A stretch of DNA of 64,000 bases, taken from CAWCPR01 sp963797475. GTDB taxonomy: Bacteria > Chloroflexota > Anaerolineae > Anaerolineales > UBA4823. Of the stretch, positions 33,008-40,897 are shown in pieces. The stretch is from positions 1,054,001 to 1,118,000 of the forward strand of contig CAWCPR010000003.1 in NCBI GenBank assembly GCA_963797475.1, given 5' to 3'. Under the pieces are notes generated by a model that saw nothing but the letters and a program-made list of their open reading frames with translations, had not been told where the DNA came from and did not search any database. Each line of letters starts with the position of its first letter. The first letter of the stretch is position 1. The position numbers were made by a program, and so were the translations under genes.

Positions 33008-34218
33008 TGAGCCCCCTCTACATTCGATCTAAAAATAATCTGGCGCAGGGACAGGCGCTTGCCATACTGCAGCATGCCCAGGCGGAAAGCGCGTCCAGCC
33101 AACCATAAAGAGAACAGCGCAGCCAGAACCAGGATGCCTATCGTGAGGGCAACCTGCCAGGCTGGGATCACTGCAAACGCCACTCTCATCGGGAGGGTAA
33201 TCGGGGCTGTCAATGGGAAAAAGCTTAATCCTACGGCCAGCGGGCCGTTGGGATTGCTCATAATCTGGTATGTGAACCAGTAGGGAAGAACTACCGGAAG
33301 CGTGAAAAGGCCGGTGATCTGCTGCCCTTCGCGCGCCTCTGTGACGGTGGCTCCCACGCTGGCCATTAAGGCGGAGATCATTACAAAGGCAGGGATGAAA
33401 ACGAGGGCCAACAACCCGATTGTGCCCAACGAAAACTGAAAGGTTTGCAGCCACACGAAGGTACGCCGTCCAATCCAAACGGCGACAAACGCCATCAGAC
33501 CCCACAACACCAATTGCGTCAGTCCAACAGCAATGATCCCGATAATCTTGCCGCCCATGAGCTGGAAAGGTGAGACGGAAGTCAACAGGACTTCGACGGT
33601 GCGATTCTCTTTTTCCTCGACGACCGCCTGCATCAGGTAACCTGAAGTCGAAAACATGGCGATCATAAAAGCCAGGCCGAGGAAGAACGGCGCCAGAATG
33701 TTGATAAAATCGTCTTCCCCCATTTTGCGACTTCCATCCAGGCTGCGCACTTCCAGGTGATCTCCGCCGGTTACGCGCCTGATCACCACCTCAGGCTGCC
33801 CTGCCAGCAAATTCGCCCGGATAAAATCCCTAAACTGGTTTTGAGCGGATGAATTTGGCTGTTTTAATGAGACCAAACTGGCCCGGCTGGTTTGCAAGAA
33901 ATCCGCCTCCAAGACGTAATAAGCCTGGATTTGTCCGGATTTGAGCGCTGCTTTCGCCTGCGCTTCGCTCTCATATGGGATCATCGTCAAAGGCTTCTCA
34001 GAGAGCGAAGAACTGGGAATGGAAACCGGATTGGCGAGCAAGCCGGATTCGTCCACATACCCGAGTGGGCGATTGTCCTGCTCGGATCGGATAAGGAAAA
34101 AAATCACCACCCCGATAACCAGGATCATGAGTGGGACACTCAGCAGTCCGAATAAAAACCGCCTGCGCAAGACATGCCGGCGATACTCGTAGAGAGCCAC
34201 CTTCCAAAACTTGTTCAT
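33004..34218 (-). CDS. ABC-2 type transporter permease
   Basis: 404 residues with the same architecture: one N-terminal helix (FLFGLLSVPLMILVIGVVIF), an extracytoplasmic domain, then six helices including VEEKENRTVEVLLTSVSPFQ. A charged EKENRxVE sequence preceding the core helices is characteristic of Na+-efflux/ABC-2_3 permeases. Its start overlaps the ATPase gene stop by four bases. The tandem permeases are diverged copies of one ancestral gene. Confidence 0.9.
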   Translation of the reverse strand: MNKFWKVALYEYRRHVLRRRFLFGLLSVPLMILVIGVVIFFLIRSEQDNRPLGYVDESGLLANPVSIPSSSLSEKPLTMIPYESEAQAKAALKSGQIQAYYVLEADFLQTSRASLVSLKQPNSSAQNQFRDFIRANLLAGQPEVVIRRVTGGDHLEVRSLDGSRKMGEDDFINILAPFFLGLAFMIAMFSTSGYLMQAVVEEKENRTVEVLLTSVSPFQLMGGKIIGIIAVGLTQLVLWGLMAFVAVWIGRRTFVWLQTFQFSLGTIGLLALVFIPAFVMISALMASVGATVTEAREGQQITGLFTLPVVLPYWFTYQIMSNPNGPLAVGLSFFPLTAPITLPMRVAFAVIPAWQVALTIGILVLAALFSLWLAGRAFRLGMLQYGKRLSLRQIIFRSNVEGAQ

Positions 34219-35120
34219 TGGACGTTTTCTCCACCCTGCACCACACGGATAAATATCTCATCTAAAGTGGGCGTGGCGATCTCAAATTGCTCCAGGTCGA
34301 ACCCTTGCAACACCAAATTGCGCAAAACGTCTTGAGGTGTAGTCTGTGGGGTGAGGACCAGCTTGGTGGCAGCATTGTGTGATTCAATGCGCTCGACGCC
34401 GGGTAAAGCTTCGGGTAAGGGTTCGGTCGCGCGTAACAAGACCGCATTGCCAGAATACTGGCGGCGAATCTTATCCAGTTCGCCGTAAAGCACCACTTTT
34501 CCATGGTCGATCAGTAAAATTCGGTCGCAAAGCTCCTCCACCTGGTGCATTTGGTGGGTGGACATGATAATGGTAACGCCGCGCTGGTGCAGATCGAGCA
34601 GCAGGTTTTTTACCATCTGCGTATTCACCGGGTCTAACCCGCTAAAAGGTTCATCGATAATCACCAGCTCGGGCTGGTGCAGCAGGGTCGCTATGATCTG
34701 AGCTTTTTGCTGCATCCCTTTACTGAGCTCTTTGACTTTCTTGTGCCTGTGGGCAGCCAGGTCAAAGCGCTGTAAATATTCTTCTACACGCGTGCGCGCC
34801 GCTTCCGCAGACACCCCTTTGAGCGATACCAGATAGAGCAAAACACGCTCAAGGGGGATATCTTGATAGAGACCACGCTCTTCAGGCATATATCCGATGC
34901 GATCCTTTTTCTCTTCATTCATAGGACCGCCCAGAATCGAAACCGTCCCCGCTTCGGGCTTAAAAATATCCAGCATAAGACGGATGGTGGTTGTCTTGCC
35001 GGCCCCATTCGGACCCAACAGCGCAAAAATTTCCCCTTTCTCAACTGCGAATGATACATCATCCACCGCTTTTACCGGCCCGAAAGATTTGCTAATATGG
35101 GTAACTTCTACAGCAGACAC
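34215..35120 (-). CDS. ABC transporter ATP-binding protein (NatA-like)
   Basis: 301 residues. Walker A is LLGPNGAGKTTTIRLM, the ABC signature is VKELSKGMQQKAQI, Walker B is LVIIDEPFSGLDPVN, and the H-loop is TIIMSTHQMHQVEELCDRI. A C-terminal extension (about residues 225-300) is typical of NatA/DrrA-type exporters. GTG start at 35120 with AAGGAGG 6-8 bases before it. TATAAT on this strand at 35168-35163 is a likely -10 box. It heads the operon ATPase - permease - permease - ade. Confidence 0.93.
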   Translation of the reverse strand: MSAVEVTHISKSFGPVKAVDDVSFAVEKGEIFALLGPNGAGKTTTIRLMLDIFKPEAGTVSILGGPMNEEKKDRIGYMPEERGLYQDIPLERVLLYLVSLKGVSAEAARTRVEEYLQRFDLAAHRHKKVKELSKGMQQKAQIIATLLHQPELVIIDEPFSGLDPVNTQMVKNLLLDLHQRGVTIIMSTHQMHQVEELCDRILLIDHGKVVLYGELDKIRRQYSGNAVLLRATEPLPEALPGVERIESHNAATKLVLTPQTTPQDVLRNLVLQGFDLEQFEIATPTLDEIFIRVVQGGENVQ

Positions 35121-35225
35121 AATCGACCTCCTTCTTTATGCCCCAATTGTAAAACGCCTCGGATTATACTATACCCTTAAATATCCCGACCTTTGGAATC
35201 GCCAGGAACAAAGCGATTGCATTTG

Positions 35226-35285
35226 CCTATTTTGATGAATCTCTGGAGATTGCGGCGAAGCCGCAACTCTCAAAGCGCCCGACCC
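35226..35285 (+). repeat. Intergenic repeat, copy A
   Basis: Begins CCTATTTTGATGAATCTCTG, then GAGATTGCGG, a small GCGGC/GCCGC hairpin, and ends CAAAGCGCCCGACCC. It shares its left 27-30 bases almost exactly with copies near 49,037 (opposite strand) and 54,121. The left module contains AATCTC-TG-GAGATT, an inverted repeat. It lies between the divergent ABC operon and the LOG gene. Confidence 0.75.
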
Positions 35286-35376
35286 TTATTAAGGCGGGCG
35301 CAAACCCTGATAACGGAGGTTCGCGGGTCAAATGAGCAGGATTGCAGGTGCTATAATATTTATGGGAGATTCAGCG

Positions 35377-35958
35377 ATGAATTCGATCTGCGTTTATTGC
35401 GGCTCATCAGACAATATCGATCCAGAGTATTTGAAAACAGCATACGAGATGGGGGCTGAAATCGCAAGGCGCGGGCTGATGCTTAATTATGGCGCCGGAA
35501 GCACCGGGTTAATGGGCGCGGTCGCCGAGGGTGCGCTGAAGTCCGGCGGCGAAGTGATCGGGGTGATCCCAAGCTATTTCAATACCCCCCAGCTCGCCCA
35601 TCGCGGCCTCACCCGGCTTGAGATCGTCGCGACCATCCACCAACGCAAAGCCCGTCTTGCAGAAATCTCCGACGCTTTTATCGCCCTGCCCGGCGGGTTT
35701 GGTACCTTTGAAGAGCTGTTTGAGATCTTAACCTGGGCTCAAATTGGGCTGCACCAGAAACCCATCGGCCTGTTGAATTCACGCCATTACTTCGACCTGC
35801 TGCTGGCTTTGGTGGAACATGCTCGCAAAGAGGGCTTTATTTACGACGAGCACCGCGACCTTTTCACTTTTGCCGAGCAACCCCAGGCCCTGCTGGCTTC
35901 TCTGGAAAACTACCAGCATCCAGCCGGCCTGGATCGCTGGTTAACTCGCGAAGGTTGA
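35377..35958 (+). CDS. LOG-family nucleoside 5'-monophosphate phosphoribohydrolase
   Basis: About 193 residues. The Rossmann-like LOG pattern is ICVYCGSSDNIDPEYL, LNYGAGSTGLMGAVAEGALK, VIGVIPSYFNTPQLAH, and the catalytic ALPGGFGTFEELFEILTWAQ (PGGxGTxxE). Enzymes of this family cleave the N-glycosidic bond of nucleotide monophosphates, with cytokinin activation in plants and often an unknown role in bacteria. TATAAT at 35352-35357 puts the transcript start at about 35364, so ATG 35377 with GGGAG at 35364-35368 is chosen over the ATG at 35362. Confidence 0.9.
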   Translation: MNSICVYCGSSDNIDPEYLKTAYEMGAEIARRGLMLNYGAGSTGLMGAVAEGALKSGGEVIGVIPSYFNTPQLAHRGLTRLEIVATIHQRKARLAEISDAFIALPGGFGTFEELFEILTWAQIGLHQKPIGLLNSRHYFDLLLALVEHARKEGFIYDEHRDLFTFAEQPQALLASLENYQHPAGLDRWLTREG

Positions 35959-36023
35959 CCGGTCTCCTGCCAAATAGCTGGGTGCTACAAATTTTTCTTA
36001 GAAAAATATTATGCAATTTCAAG

Positions 36024-36052
36024 TTGCAATCCCCAGATTTATGGTGTATAAT
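36024..36052 (+). promoter_or_regulatory. Near-consensus promoter of a putative small RNA
   Basis: TTGCAA (36024-36029), 17 bases, TATAAT (36047-36052). No coding sequence begins for 330 bases downstream, so it points to a non-coding transcript starting at about 36059. Confidence 0.7.
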
Positions 36053-36058
36053 CTCAGG

Positions 36059-36200
36059 TGCTAGGGGATGCATTCCATCAGCGGCAATCTCGTTCTTTTG
36101 AATCGCAGATTTATGCTTGATAAAGCAACTTGGATTAGTGGTTGTTACGTCGAGGGTCACCTTCTCAAACATCCTATCCAACAAGTTGCTTGCCCCTAAA
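36059..36200 (+). ncRNA. Putative structured RNA, possibly 6S RNA
   Basis: The presumed transcript begins GCTAGGGG and its ends pair (TAGGGG 36062-36067 with CCCCTA 36193-36198). Inside, CTCG (36089-36092) can pair with CGAG (36151-36154), AATC (36101-36104) with GATT (36133-36136), and the apex is a TGCTT-GATA-AAGCA hairpin (36114-36127). A long rod with a closing stem and an open internal region about 140 nt long fits the 6S RNA plan, though it is slightly short for that family (160-200 nt). No protein frame of note is present. The family assignment is a guess; the promoter and foldable rod are what is seen. Confidence 0.45.
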
Positions 36201-36218
36201 ATCCTGACATGCTATAAT
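36190..36218 (+). promoter_or_regulatory. Probable promoter of rho
   Basis: TTGCCC (36190-36195), 17 bases, TATAAT (36213-36218). Its -35 box overlaps the 3' closing stem of the putative RNA. It gives rho a leader of about 165 bases whose middle (36240-36315) is rich in C and poor in G, as expected for Rho binding and autogenous attenuation. Confidence 0.6.
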
Positions 36219-36388
36219 CAAGGTGTAATTGTAGTTTCCCCGCCCGGTAACCAATTTTGTCTATTCCAAACCTGATCATTTCACCTGCCTACTGCCATGC
36301 ACGCCGTCCCGAAAAATGACGCGCGGTAACAGGGGCAAGATATTCACCGTCCATTCCCCATATTTGTTTCTATACGAGTAGCAACCTT

Positions 36389-37666
36389 ATGAGAGTCCTC
36401 GAATTGGAAAATACATCATTGTCCGAATTACGCCAATTGGCAAAAGATCTGGATGTCCAAAATGCCATACGCCTGAAAAAGGAGGATTTGATCCTGCGCA
36501 TTCAGCAGGCTGAAGCCGAAAGGCAAGGCCTGGAATTGCGCGGTGGAATCCTGGAGATTATGAGCGAAGGCATCGGATTCCTGCGCTCCGGTCATTACCA
36601 GCCGGGGCCGTACGATGTCTATGTCTCACAGTCTCAAATCCGTCGTTATAACCTGCGCAATGGCGACCTGATCATCGGTCACGTTCGGCCGCCACGCGAA
36701 TCGGAAAGACACTACGGTTTGCTGAAAGTCGAATCGGTCAACGGTCTTATCCCGGAAGAAACCAAGTACAGGCCAACTTTCGAATCGCTTACCCCGATCT
36801 TCCCGGAAATGCGCTTCGATCTGGAAGTCGATCGCCACACCCTGGCGACACGCCTGATCAACCTGGTCACCCCAATCGGTCGCGGCCAGCGCGGCCTGAT
36901 CGTCTCTCCGCCAAAAGCAGGCAAAACGACCATCCTCAAACAGATCGCCAACTCCATATCCACGAAAAATCCAGAGGTTCACTTGATGGTCGCCCTGATC
37001 GGCGAGCGGCCTGAAGAAGTGACCGACATGGACCGCTCTGTAGACGCCGAAGTGATCTCGTCCACCTTTGATGAGCCTGTGACCTCACACGTGCGGGTGG
37101 CAGAGATGGCCCTGGAGCGAGCCAAACGCCTGGTAGAAATTGGGCGGGATGTGGTTATCTTGATGGACTCGATCACTCGCCTGGCGCGGGCATACAACCT
37201 GGTTGTAACACCTTCCGGGCGGACGCTTTCAGGCGGTATAGACCCATCCGCGCTTTACCCGCCAAAACGCTTTTTCGGCGCAGCGCGCAACATCGAAGAA
37301 GGCGGGTCCTTGACGATCATCGCCACCTGCTTGATCGATACCGGTTCGCGCATGGATGATGTCGTTTACGAAGAGTTCAAAGGCACAGGTAACATGGAGC
37401 TGCACCTCTCCCGGCGTTTACAGGAACGGAGGGTCTTCCCAGCGATCGATATTGAACGCTCCTCCACCCGTCGTGAAGAACTGCTGCTTGGCCCCGATAT
37501 TACCCCGCGGGTCTGGCTGATGCGGCGCATGTACGATCAAATGGTCACCTCCCCACCCCACGGCGCAGGATTAGACCCATCGAGCGCTACGGAAGCAATT
37601 CTACAGCGTCTGTCGCGTACAGCCAATAATCTGGAATTCCTGGAGACTCTGTCTGAGGCGAATTAA
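36389..37666 (+). CDS. rho: Transcription termination factor Rho
   Basis: Hexameric RNA helicase that ends transcripts. 425 residues. The N-terminal helical Rho_N domain is LSELRQLAKDLDVQNAIRLK, followed by the cold-shock-like RNA-binding domain (GIGFLRSGHYQPGPYDVYVS). The ATPase core has P-loop VSPPKAGKTTILKQIA, LIGERPEEVTDM, Walker B/Q-loop VVILMDSITRLARAYN, and R-loop GSLTIIATCLIDTGSRMDD. There is no long acidic or basic N-terminal insertion. The stop overlaps the ATG of the M23 peptidase gene by one base (TAATG), so the two are co-translated. Confidence 0.97.
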   Translation: MRVLELENTSLSELRQLAKDLDVQNAIRLKKEDLILRIQQAEAERQGLELRGGILEIMSEGIGFLRSGHYQPGPYDVYVSQSQIRRYNLRNGDLIIGHVRPPRESERHYGLLKVESVNGLIPEETKYRPTFESLTPIFPEMRFDLEVDRHTLATRLINLVTPIGRGQRGLIVSPPKAGKTTILKQIANSISTKNPEVHLMVALIGERPEEVTDMDRSVDAEVISSTFDEPVTSHVRVAEMALERAKRLVEIGRDVVILMDSITRLARAYNLVVTPSGRTLSGGIDPSALYPPKRFFGAARNIEEGGSLTIIATCLIDTGSRMDDVVYEEFKGTGNMELHLSRRLQERRVFPAIDIERSSTRREELLLGPDITPRVWLMRRMYDQMVTSPPHGAGLDPSSATEAILQRLSRTANNLEFLETLSEAN

Positions 37667-38760
37667 TGGGCCAGACAGTCTCATCGCCCACGGCGAGAAC
37701 CGGGCGTGTCGTCTCGCTGCTAGCCTGGTTAGCCGCACTGGTCTCGGTAGCCGTTGCCCTTTACCTGGGTTGGAAAACGTTCAGCAGCCAGCAAGCGCCT
37801 CAGCAGCCTACTCTCGCTGCAGTGCAAACTGTGGAGCCGATGCCTAAGGCATCCAACATCCGTATTGAGTTACCGCAAATCAATCTTCCTTCAAAAGTCC
37901 AGGCGATTACCCGCTCCTTGCCCCTGCACACCATTATTCCCAACCGGCCCGACGATAAAATACACGATTATACAGTCGACACAGGTGATTCGGTCTTTGA
38001 GATTGCACTAAAATTCAAAATAAAGCCCGAGACGGTGCTTTGGGCAAATTATGACCTCCTGAACGATAACCCTGACCTCATTTCTCAAGGGATGGATTTG
38101 AAGATCCCGCCGGTTGATGGGGTTTATTACCAGTGGCAAGAAGGCGACACCGTCGATTCCGTCGCAGCCCGTTTCGACACCCAGCGTGATGAAATCCTGA
38201 ACTGGCCTGGAAACAACCTGGATTTGACCGATCCGGAGATCGAGCCTGGCACCTGGATCCTGATCCCTGGCGGCCACCGTGAGTTCCGCCAATGGATTAT
38301 CCCAGTGATCCCGCGCGGCCGAGCCGGGGTCTCGAAGTCTGTTTACGGAGCCGGCGCCTGTTCCGGCGGTTACGAAGGCGCTTACGGCAGCGGAGCCTTC
38401 ATCTGGCCAGCCGGTAACCACTACCTCTCCGGCAATGACTATTGGTCCGGTCACCTGGGAATTGATATTGCTGCCGGAGAAGGCGCCCCGATCTACGCCG
38501 CGGATAGCGGTGTGATCGTATTTGCAGGCTGGGCTACTGGCGGTTATGGAAACATGATTATGATCGACCATGGCAATGGCTACCAGACCCTTTACGCTCA
38601 CCTGAGCTCGGTCGGCGTAGCCTGCGGACGCAGTATCAGTCAGGGCACAACCATCGGCTATGCTGGCAGCACCGGCAATTCGACCGGCTCTCACCTGCAT
38701 TTCGAGGTGCGCTACCAGGGAGGCTTCGTCAATCCCTGGTTCGTGCTTCCGGCCCCATGA
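37666..38760 (+). CDS. LysM and M23 peptidase domain envelope protein
   Basis: 364 residues. One membrane helix near residues 15-38 (LLAWLAALVSVAVALYLGW) is followed by a spacer. Two LysM-like segments come next (HDYTVDTGDSVFEIALKFKI; YQWQEGDTVDSVAARFDTQR). Then the M23 domain with zinc ligands GHLGIDIAAGEGAPIYAADS (His-x-x-x-Asp) and SHLHFEVRYQGGFVNPWFVL (His-x-His). It acts outside the membrane on peptide cross-bridges or as a LytM-type activator. It is directly coupled to rho. Confidence 0.92.
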   Translation: MGQTVSSPTARTGRVVSLLAWLAALVSVAVALYLGWKTFSSQQAPQQPTLAAVQTVEPMPKASNIRIELPQINLPSKVQAITRSLPLHTIIPNRPDDKIHDYTVDTGDSVFEIALKFKIKPETVLWANYDLLNDNPDLISQGMDLKIPPVDGVYYQWQEGDTVDSVAARFDTQRDEILNWPGNNLDLTDPEIEPGTWILIPGGHREFRQWIIPVIPRGRAGVSKSVYGAGACSGGYEGAYGSGAFIWPAGNHYLSGNDYWSGHLGIDIAAGEGAPIYAADSGVIVFAGWATGGYGNMIMIDHGNGYQTLYAHLSSVGVACGRSISQGTTIGYAGSTGNSTGSHLHFEVRYQGGFVNPWFVLPAP

Positions 38761-38829
38761 ACGGATAACGAGAATCTCGCGGAGCTTCTCGCAGGATACC
38801 GAACGAACCCCTTTTTGGAGGATTAGAAC

Positions 38830-39018
38830 ATGGCTAAAGAGCCCCCGGAACCACAGACGGTTGTGATTGCCGAGACAGATGATTTTCTGGCCTGGCAGGC
38901 CGAAGAACCCGATGGCGAAACGACATACCATCTGGAACTCAACAACGTGACCGTGCACTTTTTCAAGGAAGAATGGGAGGAATTTCTGAAATTGGCCAGG
39001 GCGCTCTCCAAGCAGTGA
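38830..39018 (+). CDS. Small acidic conserved-looking protein
   Basis: 62 residues, acidic, with no cysteine or membrane segment: TVVIAETDDFLAWQAEEPDG, then TTYHLELNNVTVHFFKEEW and a short C-terminal helix. A strong TTGGAGGA ribosome site lies 7 bases before the ATG. It is 70 bases after the M23 gene and ends before a bidirectional terminator. I do not recognise the family; it looks like a compact beta-beta-alpha domain. Confidence 0.7.
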   Translation: MAKEPPEPQTVVIAETDDFLAWQAEEPDGETTYHLELNNVTVHFFKEEWEEFLKLARALSKQ

Positions 39019-39063
39019 CCCTGGGGGACAGCGACAGTCACGCCCAAACCTAAAAACCGAACA

Positions 39064-39103
39064 AAAAAGGCCCGCTGGAGGTGGTCCTCTGGCAGGCCTT
39101 TTT
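39064..39103. terminator. Bidirectional Rho-independent terminator
   Basis: AAAAAGGCC...GGAGG / CCTC...GGCCTTTTT hairpin with A and T tracts on both flanks, between two convergent genes, 46 bases after the small acidic protein and 3 bases from the stop of the minus-strand gene. Confidence 0.85.
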
Positions 39104-39105
39104 AG

Positions 39106-40710
39106 CTATTTCGTGATCTTATCTACGTAAGGTACAACCCCTCGGCAGGCATCGGTAAATCGCTCGGCAACCCTTTCCCAGGTCAGCACATTGCCAGACT
39201 GCCAGGCCGAATTGATGGCATAAGCCACGCATCCTGCCCCGGCATGGTAGTTCGCCACAGTAAACCGCCAAAGGTCTTCATAGTTGCTCACCGATCCCGG
39301 TGTGCTGGAGGTCGCTGTTTTTACAATTTCGCCGATCTGAGCGCAGTTCGCCTGCAGCGTCTTGGCGAATAAGGATAAGCTGAAATCCACGTTCGTCAGG
39401 TCGATCCCGGCTGGACAACTGGCGCAATCGGACTTAGCCTGTATCGCCAGTGCTCCACGCAGCAGTGCCTGATCTTCCGATTTTAAGTGCAGATACCCAC
39501 CCGAACAGGCATCTTCCGCCAGCACCAATGGGCAAAACTGGTCAAAAAAAGATGAGTTCCATAATAATATGGTATCCACGCCTTTTTCTGTAATCTGGCC
39601 AAGTCCATATTCAAACGGGACTCGGAAAATCCCAGGCCAGAACTGGCTCTCCTGGGCAAACAGGCTTTTCAGTAATTGGGCCGGGACGCCGGATTCGTTG
39701 GCAACTTCCAGAATTCGCTGGTCAAACTGATTTTGCCAGGTCTCGACGATCGGGCGAGCTTTCTCCAGGCCGCATGCGTCGGCATAGCCATTTGGCAGCA
39801 TGCCTCCGCTGGGACAATCTTTGGCGTCTACAATGCCCTGAACGATCAAGCGACCTGCCAGGTAATAATAGGGCGAGCCGGATGCCAGCAGCTCACTGCT
39901 ATCGGGCGTTGAAAGCCAGGCGGGCGGCTCTCCCAGGGGTGGGAAGGCCCCCCAGACGCGGGCGCAGCTTGGGATTTCGGCGCCGCGCCATTGGCTGCTG
40001 ATCACGTCAACGTACCAGCCGCTGGCGCCGGGGGCGTCGGATACGCCGGTGTCAATAACGCGCACCTTGGCTGTGTAGCGATCGCTGGAATCTCCGTAGC
40101 TGGAATTTGCCCAGAACTCTACGATGACGCCATCCAGGGTTGTCGGGGCAAGCTGCAAGGTGCAGGTGATCGCCTCACACGAAAAAGGGTTGCCATCATA
40201 AAAACCCTCGATGGATGTAATTTGCTCGTTTGGAAGAGGCTCTTCACCTGTGATTAACAGCGCCGGGATTTGGTCGCAGCGATTTTCGGGTGGTGTGTAA
40301 GAACAACCGACCAAAGTTATCGTGGCATCTGCAGGAGGCAGCGAGACGACCACCTCGCGTTCCTTGGGCTGGAAGGAAACCATGTGAAGGTAAAGTCCAT
40401 CGCAATCCGTAGTTGACTTCTTTCCTTCAGCGACGTACGTGCAGGCTGGTGTGCTTTCCCATTGGGAGAACAGATCGTCTCCGCAGTAGGTAAACACTTC
40501 ATCGCCGGTGGGAAGACCTTCATGATCAACCAAAACCCGGCAGAGGATTTCGTTGTCATTCCACCGGATCAGCCACCATTCATATTCGTTATAATTTATT
40601 ACGATTGTGGTCTTGCGTTCTGGAGTTTGAGCGGAGGCGCTTTCGTTCACCCGGGCTAACGAGCCAAGCGTGATGAAAAGCGTAATGGCTAAAAATAATG
40701 CTCGTTTCAC
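39106..40710 (-). CDS. Secreted protein with C-terminal lytic-transglycosylase-like domain
   Basis: 534 residues from GTG 40710 (ATG 40737 is also open), chosen because it gives a standard signal peptide (KRALFLAITLFITLG...ASA) and a GGTGGTGAG ribosome site. The first 300 residues are beta-rich and unrecognised, with many paired cysteines. The C-terminal part has the lysozyme/SLT pattern: VPAQLLKSLFAQESQFWPGI (catalytic Glu), PFEYGLGQITEKGVDTILLW and FTVANYHAGAGCVAYAI. This suggests a peptidoglycan-cleaving or -binding activity outside the cell. No adjacent partner is evident. Confidence 0.75.
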   Translation of the reverse strand: MKRALFLAITLFITLGSLARVNESASAQTPERKTTIVINYNEYEWWLIRWNDNEILCRVLVDHEGLPTGDEVFTYCGDDLFSQWESTPACTYVAEGKKSTTDCDGLYLHMVSFQPKEREVVVSLPPADATITLVGCSYTPPENRCDQIPALLITGEEPLPNEQITSIEGFYDGNPFSCEAITCTLQLAPTTLDGVIVEFWANSSYGDSSDRYTAKVRVIDTGVSDAPGASGWYVDVISSQWRGAEIPSCARVWGAFPPLGEPPAWLSTPDSSELLASGSPYYYLAGRLIVQGIVDAKDCPSGGMLPNGYADACGLEKARPIVETWQNQFDQRILEVANESGVPAQLLKSLFAQESQFWPGIFRVPFEYGLGQITEKGVDTILLWNSSFFDQFCPLVLAEDACSGGYLHLKSEDQALLRGALAIQAKSDCASCPAGIDLTNVDFSLSLFAKTLQANCAQIGEIVKTATSSTPGSVSNYEDLWRFTVANYHAGAGCVAYAINSAWQSGNVLTWERVAERFTDACRGVVPYVDKITK

Positions 40711-40862
40711 CTCACCACCTTGTTGAGAGAATATCATGGAGAAGTTTGGTTGTCAACCTTCACTTTAATAAGCCTGCTTGCGCAAGATGCGCTGAATTAA
40801 AACCAAATTAACAAAATGCAATGATTAATTGCATTAATGATAATTCAGCACGATAATTTTAC

Positions 40863-40891
40863 TTGCTTACGCTTGCAGCCCGTGATACACT
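40863..40891 (+). promoter_or_regulatory. Promoter of the REC/roadblock/transposase-like gene
   Basis: TTGCTT (40863-40868), 17 bases, TACACT (40886-40891), then only 6 bases to the ATG at 40898. Transcription would begin at or next to the start codon, i.e. a leaderless mRNA. The A/T-rich stretch before it (40790-40862) has inverted repeats such as GCAATGATTAATTGC. Confidence 0.65.
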
Positions 40892-40897
40892 CTAAAT

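Noticed and set aside
35959..36388. A protein-coding gene in the gap before rho
   Set aside because: A 106-codon minus-strand frame crosses it, but it overlaps the LOG gene 3' end, has no ribosome site, and the region shows two promoters and RNA-like pairing instead.
38008..38958. 316-residue minus-strand frame over the M23 peptidase gene
   Set aside because: Antisense to M23/LysM sequence with intact metal motifs on the plus strand.
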